Made by a program: the position numbers and the translations under genes. Source: Corynespora cassiicola (Eukaryota > Ascomycota > Dothideomycetes > Pleosporales > Corynesporascaceae). From it: a DNA stretch of 64,000 nt. Position 1 is the stretch's first letter; every line of letters begins with the position of its first letter. The DNA lies in the NCBI GenBank assembly GCA_022059125.1, contig JAEUWY010000020.1, forward strand, positions 558,001-622,000. The letters run 5' to 3'. Below the pieces are notes generated by a model that saw nothing but the letters and a program-made list of their open reading frames with translations, was not told the origin of the DNA and made no database searches. This document shows positions 58,562-64,000 of this stretch, in pieces.

Positions 58562-59446
58562 AGTCGCAGTTGAATCGAAGTAATCTAATGATATTTACGC
58601 GGATGGTAGTTCCGGGATGTTGTCGGATATGGTCCAGCGTCCCCTAATAGAATAAAAAAATTTCTGTCAAACCACTCCAGTCCCGGCGAAGGCCACATTC
58701 TTGGCCTCTGCTAGCCATCCCTTCGCACCCACTGTTTTCATTTCTACCTGTTGTGTTTACCGGTAATACCTGCTGTGCGCTTTACATGTCTTGTATACAT
58801 TCTGTTACAAAACCGAGGAGTGTGGACTCAGATTGTGTCTGTTTTGCATTATGCAAGCGTAGGATACCATTAGGGCATTATCGATCACTCATAATTCACT
58901 TGTGCCAATGAATAATTACGTGACTCGTGCTATGCGAAGACCTTGTGCCGTATGTGAGGCCCAGGCCTCTCCTATGTTCCTAAGAAGCATGGCCGGATGG
59001 ACGTGCGCGAGAAGCTTGGATCTGCCTTGTTCATCCCCCCTGACCTGTAACGTCTGGGCAGTACCGTGCTTGTCAACATGCTGAGGTCGTACAGGATTTT
59101 CCCAAAGCATGGGACTCTGATATCTATCTACAACACAAATCCCACTGTATCCACCCCACGCATCAAATGCCCGAGGACAAGCCTGGGACTAGTTTGCCGA
59201 AGATGCAAACAATAACGTCATCAGTATACCCCACCTTTGGCACTGGTGGCCTTGGGATGAACTTTGGGTGACAAATCGATTACCACAATCATCTGAGGAG
59301 ACCACCTTTTCTTTTCCATCTGATTAACTTGCACCTCGCCTTCCGACTCGCCCTCATCGCATTACGTTGCCCTGACCAATCTTCCAGCGCGTGCTGATCC
59401 AATACTTGGTTTTTCCCAAAGGTCCGACTGCGGCGGCTACTCCGAA
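58562..59446. other. Intergenic PMA1 to aldo/keto reductase
   Basis: PMA1 3' flank and the reductase promoter. No gene was recognised; the short frames at 58902-59110 lack support. Confidence 0.4.
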
Positions 59447-60437
59447 ATGGCAAATATCAACACTCCGATTCCTTCGCTGAAGCTCAATGACGGCACGTCG
59501 ATCCCAATGCTCGGGTACGGCACCGGAACAGCCTGGTACAAGAGCGGAGATGAAAGCAAGATTGACCAGGCTGTCATTGATAGCGTGAAGACAGCTATCA
59601 AGCTCGGCTATACTCATCTTGATGGCGCCGAGAGTACGTATATCCCGGCCGCTTGACGTCCACCACCAACCGACTTGCCTGTAGTGTATCAGACCGAGCC
59701 CGAGCTTGGCACCGCCATCAAGGAGAGTGGCGTTCCGCGAGAGAAACTCTACGTGGTGACAAAGGTAGCCAAGAACATTGGCGATATTGAGAACGCCCTG
59801 AAAACCAGCTTGAAGAAGCTCCAGGTTGACTATGTAGATCTGTACAGTGGAGCCCCCTTTCTTCTGCGTCACTTGACTGACAACGCATAGCTACTTGATC
59901 CACACTCCTTTCTTTGCGAAGACGGACGAGGACTTGCAGAACGCATGGGCATCCATGGAGGCCGTCCAGAAGGCCGGCCTAGCAAAGTCAATCGGTGTTT
60001 CCAACTTCCTGCCCAAGCACCTGGAGGCTATTCTTAAGACCGCCAAGGTCGTCCCGGCTTGCAACCAAATCGAATTCCACCCGTACCTCCAGCACACCGA
60101 GCTTCTTGAGTTCAACAAGAAGCACGGCATTGCGACTGAAGCGTATGGCCCCTTGAGCGCAGTCACGAAAGCGAGCCCAGGCCCTGTTGATGATTACGTG
60201 GCTGCTCTGTCCAAAAAGTACGCCGTGAGCCCCGGTGAGATTTCTCTGAGATGGTGCATTGATCAGGACGTCGTTCCCATCACTACGAGCGCGAAGGAGC
60301 AGAGACTGTCGGACTACCTCCGAGTGGCGACGTTCAAGCTTACTCCAGGTGAGATTAAACAGCTGAATGAACTCGGCCAGCAGAAGCACTACAGAGGTTT
60401 CTTTACCGACAAGTTTGATGCGAATGACAGGTCTTAG
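59447..60437 (+). CDS. Aldo/keto reductase (AKR3-like, alpha-keto amide reductase type)
   Basis: Three exons, 59447-59633, 59685-59841 and 59891-60437, give 296 residues, slightly short of the usual 310-320. Start [20 protein letters not shown]. The full AKR catalytic tetrad is visible: Asp59 and Tyr64 (LDGAEMYQTEPE), Lys89 (VVTKV) and His119 (DLYLIHTPF). Further AKR blocks are [55 protein letters not shown] and [13 protein letters not shown], the last being the NADPH-binding region. Splicing rebuilds the conserved A-E-M-Y and D-L-Y-L-I-H segments, the second through an internal GTACAG donor. These cytosolic NADPH-dependent enzymes reduce carbonyl compounds; overall resemblance to yeast YDL124W-type ketoreductases suggests alpha-keto amides or esters, which is inference. 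Confidence 0.93.
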
Positions 60438-61159
60438 AGGCTGTTCGTATGAGGAAATCCAATGACTTCTTTGCGTCGCGATGAGAAATAGTAATAAATT
60501 TTGATTAGAAAGGGAGCCTTGCTTACCTAGGTATCATCCAAAGTTTCAATCATTGCCTTGCTCACTCGTTCTGTTATGTGTACTTACCCACAGATAGGCG
60601 CTTGCCTGTTCATCTTCCATTCAATGGAATAGGCATCTAAAATTACGTCTTATCGACGGCCAGTTCTCACTGCCAATCGCGCTGGCCGGACACATCCAGG
60701 CTCCCATCAACAGCCCCTCAGCACACGTGACTTGCAGTCGATGACTAAGCCATCTCAATCAACGCGCTAAAGATTTCTTAGGTGAGTGCAACTCCTACAC
60801 CACGTCGCCCGCGCCGCCGTCAGCACTCGTGTCGCAGACTTCGGCCTCAAAACAACCGTTGGTAAGTGAACATTTGCGACTTCCATCGCCGCCTCGACGG
60901 CAATCCCTCGTCAGTTCACTGACCTTGAGCGCGCTTTACTGCAGGTACCTGCGGTCTCTCCGAGCACCTCGGCATCCGGCGACGATTTGCCTGCGCCGCC
61001 TCCGACATCAGTGCTGTGCGCGTCGCTACAAGCAAAGGCGCTGCTCACATTGGCTAGTTGGAAGCGTTTTGCAGCCGCCAGAACAGCTCTGCCGATTACC
61101 CGCCCGCGCCATTTACGAAGCCTTCCTCCCTTTAAGCTCACATCTATCAGACCGCCATC
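60438..61159. other. Intergenic, upstream of CUS1
   Basis: Contains a CCTAGGTA palindrome-type motif at 60526-60533 soon after the reductase stop. The 330 bp before the CUS1 ATG are C-rich and carry possible 5'-leader splice signals (for example GTGAGT at 60782). No separate gene was recognised. Confidence 0.4.
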
Positions 61160-63019
61160 ATGTCTGGACCCGTGGGCGCCGCAAAGAAGGCCTCAAAGAA
61201 TGCATCCAAGAACGCCTATCGTCGAGCCAAAAAGAAGGCTCAGCGTCTGGTGAGTCGCCTCGTCGAGTTAGAGCTCAACCCCCAAATAAGCATAATCCAG
61301 CTTGTCCATGGGGTCAACTCTCTCGCAATCCCTACCCACTCCAATCCCCACACTGTATTAACAAGGATAAAGGATACCCCCTCGGAAACCGATGAGTCGT
61401 CCCGCGAGAGCAGCGAGCCTTTAACTCCCGATGATTCCTCAGCCGGCGATTCGCGCAAGATCCGCGCATCCGACCTGCTTGAGATGGGTGATATGAGCAA
61501 TCAGTACGACCTTGATGATCCCATCTTCGAGCAATACAAGTCGGTCTTCGAGAAGTTCAAAGAGCCTACCGCAGAGGAGGCCGCCAAACAACTAGAGAAG
61601 CCAGAGATCTACTATGAGGCCGACGATATTCCCGATGAAGAGGAAGAGAACTCCAAGAGGATCTCCAAGAAAGAGAGGAAGCGTCAGGAGACCTTGTCGG
61701 TAGCTGAGTTGAAGGGATTGGTCAAGAAGCCCGAGCTCGTTGAATGGACCGATGTGTCATCATCAGACCCCGTCCTTCTGCTCGCTCTCAAAGGCTACAA
61801 GAACGCTGTGCCTGTGCCTAGCCACTGGAACCTCAAGCGCGAGTACCTCTCCTCCAAGCGCGGTATTGAGAAGCCGCCGTTCGCTCTTCCCAAGTTCATC
61901 GCGGAGACGGGCATTTCAGAGATGCGCGATGCTGTTCTTGAAAAACAGGCCGACATGACCTTGAAGCAAAAGCAGCGCGAGCGCGTCCAGGGAAAACTAG
62001 GCAAGATGGATATCGACTACTCAAAGCTCTACGATGCCTTTTTCCGCCGCCAGACCAAGCCTGAGTTGACCAAGTATGGCGAGGTTTACTACGAGGGCAA
62101 GGAATACGAGACCAACTTACTCCATCTCCGGCCTGGCGAGCTTAGCGACGAGGTTAGGGAGGCACTTGGCATGGCCCCCGGGCATCCACCTCCGTGGCTC
62201 ATCAATCAGCAACGCTTCGGTCCGCCACCTACTTATCCGAACCTGAAGGTTCCTGGCGTCAACGCGCCCATTCCTCCCGGCGCTTCTTGGGGGTATGCAC
62301 CTGGTCAATGGGGAAAGCCTCCTCAGGATGACCAGGGTCGTCCTCTTTTCGGTGGTGATCTTTTCGGAACGAATATTCTGGAGGAGAACCAGCAGTCGAC
62401 TCAGCTTGGAGAACCCGTCGAGCGAGCTCCTTGGGGAGTGCTTCGACCTGAAGGTGAGAGTGAAGACGAGGAGGAAGATGACGATGAGGACGATGAAGAG
62501 GAGGAGGACGACGACGAAGAGGAGGAACATGAGGCGGCCGAAGATATGAGCGGCGTCCAGACGTCCATGTCTGGTGTCACGCCTGCCATGCCAACTGAGA
62601 TTGGCGGAACCGAGAGCATTGGCGGTGAATTCACTCTGCGGAAGCAGCGTGCAGGAATCGCGACCGAAGAGCCCGGTGCACGACGGAGCGCCTACCAAGT
62701 GCTCGAACAAAAGGAAATCCAGTCGACTGGTTTCTTTGGTGGAGAGCACGCCTACAATCTCGATACTGCCCGGCGTGATACGTTTGGCAACGACAGCCAG
62801 CGCAAGCGCAAAGCTGGCGACATTGACGTATCTGTCGATGTGGATGCTCTTGAGGACGGCAAGCTGGACAAGGAGGCATTGAGGAAGCATTATGAAGCTC
62901 AAAAGAAGGCGGAAGCCGCTGGTCAGTACCAGAGCATCGACCAGGACGACCTGGCCGCTATGCTCGCGGATGAGAGTCGCAAGAGGCAGAAGATGGAGGA
63001 GAAGCGCAGCAGGCGTTAG
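61160..63019 (+). CDS. CUS1: U2 snRNP SF3b subunit Cus1/SF3B2 (SAP145)
   Basis: Two exons, 61160-61249 and 61373-63019, give 578 residues. The 123-nt intron is stop-free in frame, so a retained form with 41 extra residues is formally possible; the GTGAGT donor, CTGTATTAAC branch and the non-conserved translation of the insert favour removal. The basic N-terminus (AKKKAQR) is followed by an acidic region. The DUF382 core (about 150-215) reads VEWTDVSSSDPVLLLALKGY, PVPSHWNLKREYLSSKRGIE and PPFALPKFIAETGI. The PSP proline-rich domain (about 255-330) reads YGEVYYEGKEYE, LRPGELSDEVREALGM and PPPWLINQQRFGPPPTYPNL. A long D/E run (about 391-420) and a Lys/Arg-rich C-terminus close the protein. Cus1 anchors SF3b and U2 snRNA at the branch site during prespliceosome assembly. 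Confidence 0.94.
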   Translation: MSGPVGAAKKASKNASKNAYRRAKKKAQRLVSRLVELELNPQISIIQLVHGVNSLAIPTHSNPHTVLTRIKDTPSETDESSRESSEPLTPDDSSAGDSRKIRASDLLEMGDMSNQYDLDDPIFEQYKSVFEKFKEPTAEEAAKQLEKPEIYYEADDIPDEEEENSKRISKKERKRQETLSVAELKGLVKKPELVEWTDVSSSDPVLLLALKGYKNAVPVPSHWNLKREYLSSKRGIEKPPFALPKFIAETGISEMRDAVLEKQADMTLKQKQRERVQGKLGKMDIDYSKLYDAFFRRQTKPELTKYGEVYYEGKEYETNLLHLRPGELSDEVREALGMAPGHPPPWLINQQRFGPPPTYPNLKVPGVNAPIPPGASWGYAPGQWGKPPQDDQGRPLFGGDLFGTNILEENQQSTQLGEPVERAPWGVLRPEGESEDEEEDDDEDDEEEEDDDEEEEHEAAEDMSGVQTSMSGVTPAMPTEIGGTESIGGEFTLRKQRAGIATEEPGARRSAYQVLEQKEIQSTGFFGGEHAYNLDTARRDTFGNDSQRKRKAGDIDVSVDVDALEDGKLDKEALRKHYEAQKKAEAAGQYQSIDQDDLAAMLADESRKRQKMEEKRSRR

Positions 63020-63807
63020 GCTTGATGCTCACCGTACTTGATGTGCGTAATGCATGGGTGAGTGCAGCAGATGGACTGGCGGTTTTTGTAAAGATACCAC
63101 GGATGAAGATTGCATGGAGTCTGGTTTTTTCCCGATGAGACGGCGTTATGGGGGGGCATCGACAAGGTTTTCCACGGGTCAGGTCAGTCATACGGCGCAT
63201 CAGCATATTGGTCAGGACGCCACGAGCGTCCGGATAGGCGAAGGGTTCGGTGCATGCAAAGATCAAGATACTCCAGCCAGTTCGAAGATGCGTGGCTGAA
63301 ATGGAACTGAGTAAATGATAATTTGAAGATCACGGTCAAGAGTGCAGGGCTGCCATTTGGATGAGGCAGAAACAGACTGTGACGAAGAAAAGATGCAAAT
63401 GGGTTTGTTAAGAAAGCGGATTGTGTTGAAGTCAAAGATTAGCCTGGGCCGATTTTAACTTGTAGGGCTCGTCCATCCTGGCCATCGCGAGCCACTTTGC
63501 CAACACATTTTGATGGCTACACGGTGGTGATTGGACAAGAGCGATGCTGGGTGAGAACGCAGCCTGGTTGGGCGGTTGGGTTAGTCGTTTGCGGATCTGT
63601 AACTCACGTGATCGCTCGTCGCCGCGCTTGGCTCCAGGGCTTGAACTTCACTTTTTGCACGCAGACCCAACCTCGAACAAACCAACTTCACCACCCCGCA
63701 CCTGCGGCTCTCTCATCCTTGCTATTTCTCACAGCCCTCGCGCTAGTTGGTGGACGCTTCAAAAATCTACGCCAGCCGACGGCGTCCACAATCGCCTGGT
63801 TGCCAAT
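63020..63807. other. Intergenic CUS1 to partial right-edge gene
   Basis: CUS1 3' flank and the promoter of the last gene. No gene was recognised. Confidence 0.4.
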
Positions 63808-64000
63808 ATGGATAGAAGCAGAAGCAGAGACAGAGAGCGAGACCGCGAACGGAGGTTAGCCGGTCCCTACCGCTTCAACCCGCCCCCGGAACGCGACGAT
63901 ACCAGCCTCAGACCTTCAACGGGTGGTCATGGACAGCCTCCTACTGACACTGGTCATAGGGATGACAGGTACTCCAATACCTATCGGCCTCGTTCTCCTG
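63808..64000 (+). CDS. N-terminal fragment of an RS/RD-rich protein (cut by window edge)
   Basis: From the ATG at 63808 the frame is open for 64 codons to the window end. It begins MDRSRSRDRERDRERRLAGP followed by YRFNPPPERDD and a Gly/His/Pro/Arg-rich stretch. The RS/RD repeats resemble those of splicing or RNA-binding proteins, but no domain is within the window, so the product cannot be named. Base composition is normal and the upstream 150 bp are pyrimidine-rich, consistent with a start here. Confidence 0.55.
   Translation, partial: MDRSRSRDRERDRERRLAGPYRFNPPPERDDTSLRPSTGGHGQPPTDTGHRDDRYSNTYRPRSP

Overview
The window is nuclear DNA of a filamentous ascomycete (Pezizomycotina, most likely Dothideomycetes). 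The evidence is eukaryotic housekeeping genes split by short introns (about 45-130 nt) with GT(A/G)xGT donors, CTAAC/CTGAC-like branch sites and YAG acceptors, plus typical filamentous-fungal families: RTA1, DHA1 transporters, DUF7053, a kelch/transmembrane protein, GH17, GH85 and a plasma-membrane H+-ATPase of the fungal type. The class assignment is an inference from protein resemblance. No tRNA, rRNA, CRISPR array or intact transposon was seen. All exon boundaries were derived by hand from splice signals and reading-frame continuity.

Layout. 0-3.2 kb: the 5' part of TRS130 (minus, running off the left edge), divergent from an RTA1-like membrane protein (plus). 4.6-8.7 kb: RFC4 (minus), divergent from a secreted, probably GPI-anchored aspartic protease (plus). 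10-18.3 kb: the KDEL receptor ERD2 (minus), divergent from a GH85 endo-beta-N-acetylglucosaminidase (plus), then a large EDC4/Pdc1-like mRNA-decapping scaffold (plus). 19.8-26 kb: a MARVEL protein, a DUF7053 protein and a QDR-type DHA1 transporter (all plus), then a convergent hypothetical gene (minus). 26.0-27.6 kb is a gene-free stretch with an AT-rich core. 27.6-34 kb: proteasome alpha-5 PUP2 (plus), convergent with QCR10 of respiratory complex III (minus), a second DHA1 transporter (minus) and a conserved-looking hypothetical (minus). 38-40.4 kb: a kelch-repeat type I membrane protein. 42.5-44.3 kb: a GH17 glucanase that by my gene model is fused to a C-terminal But2-type domain. 55.5-63 kb: PMA1, an aldo/keto reductase and the U2 snRNP protein CUS1/SF3B2 (all plus). 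At the right edge the first 64 codons of an RS/RD-rich protein are visible.

Most genes are core cell machinery (vesicle tethering, ER retrieval, DNA replication, proteasome, respiration, splicing, mRNA decay, proton pumping). They do not form a pathway or a secondary-metabolite cluster. Several act in the secretory and wall compartment (TRS130, ERD2, protease, GH17-But2, kelch protein). Two long stretches, 34-38 kb and 44.3-55.5 kb, are almost devoid of recognisable genes and hold GC-rich or strand-asymmetric DNA and microsatellites.

I found no wholly new multi-gene system. The most notable observations are the GH17-But2 fusion, the start-codon-only exon and micro-exons of PUP2, stop-free in-frame introns (notably at the PMA1 N-terminus), and the strongly skewed DNA around 49 kb.
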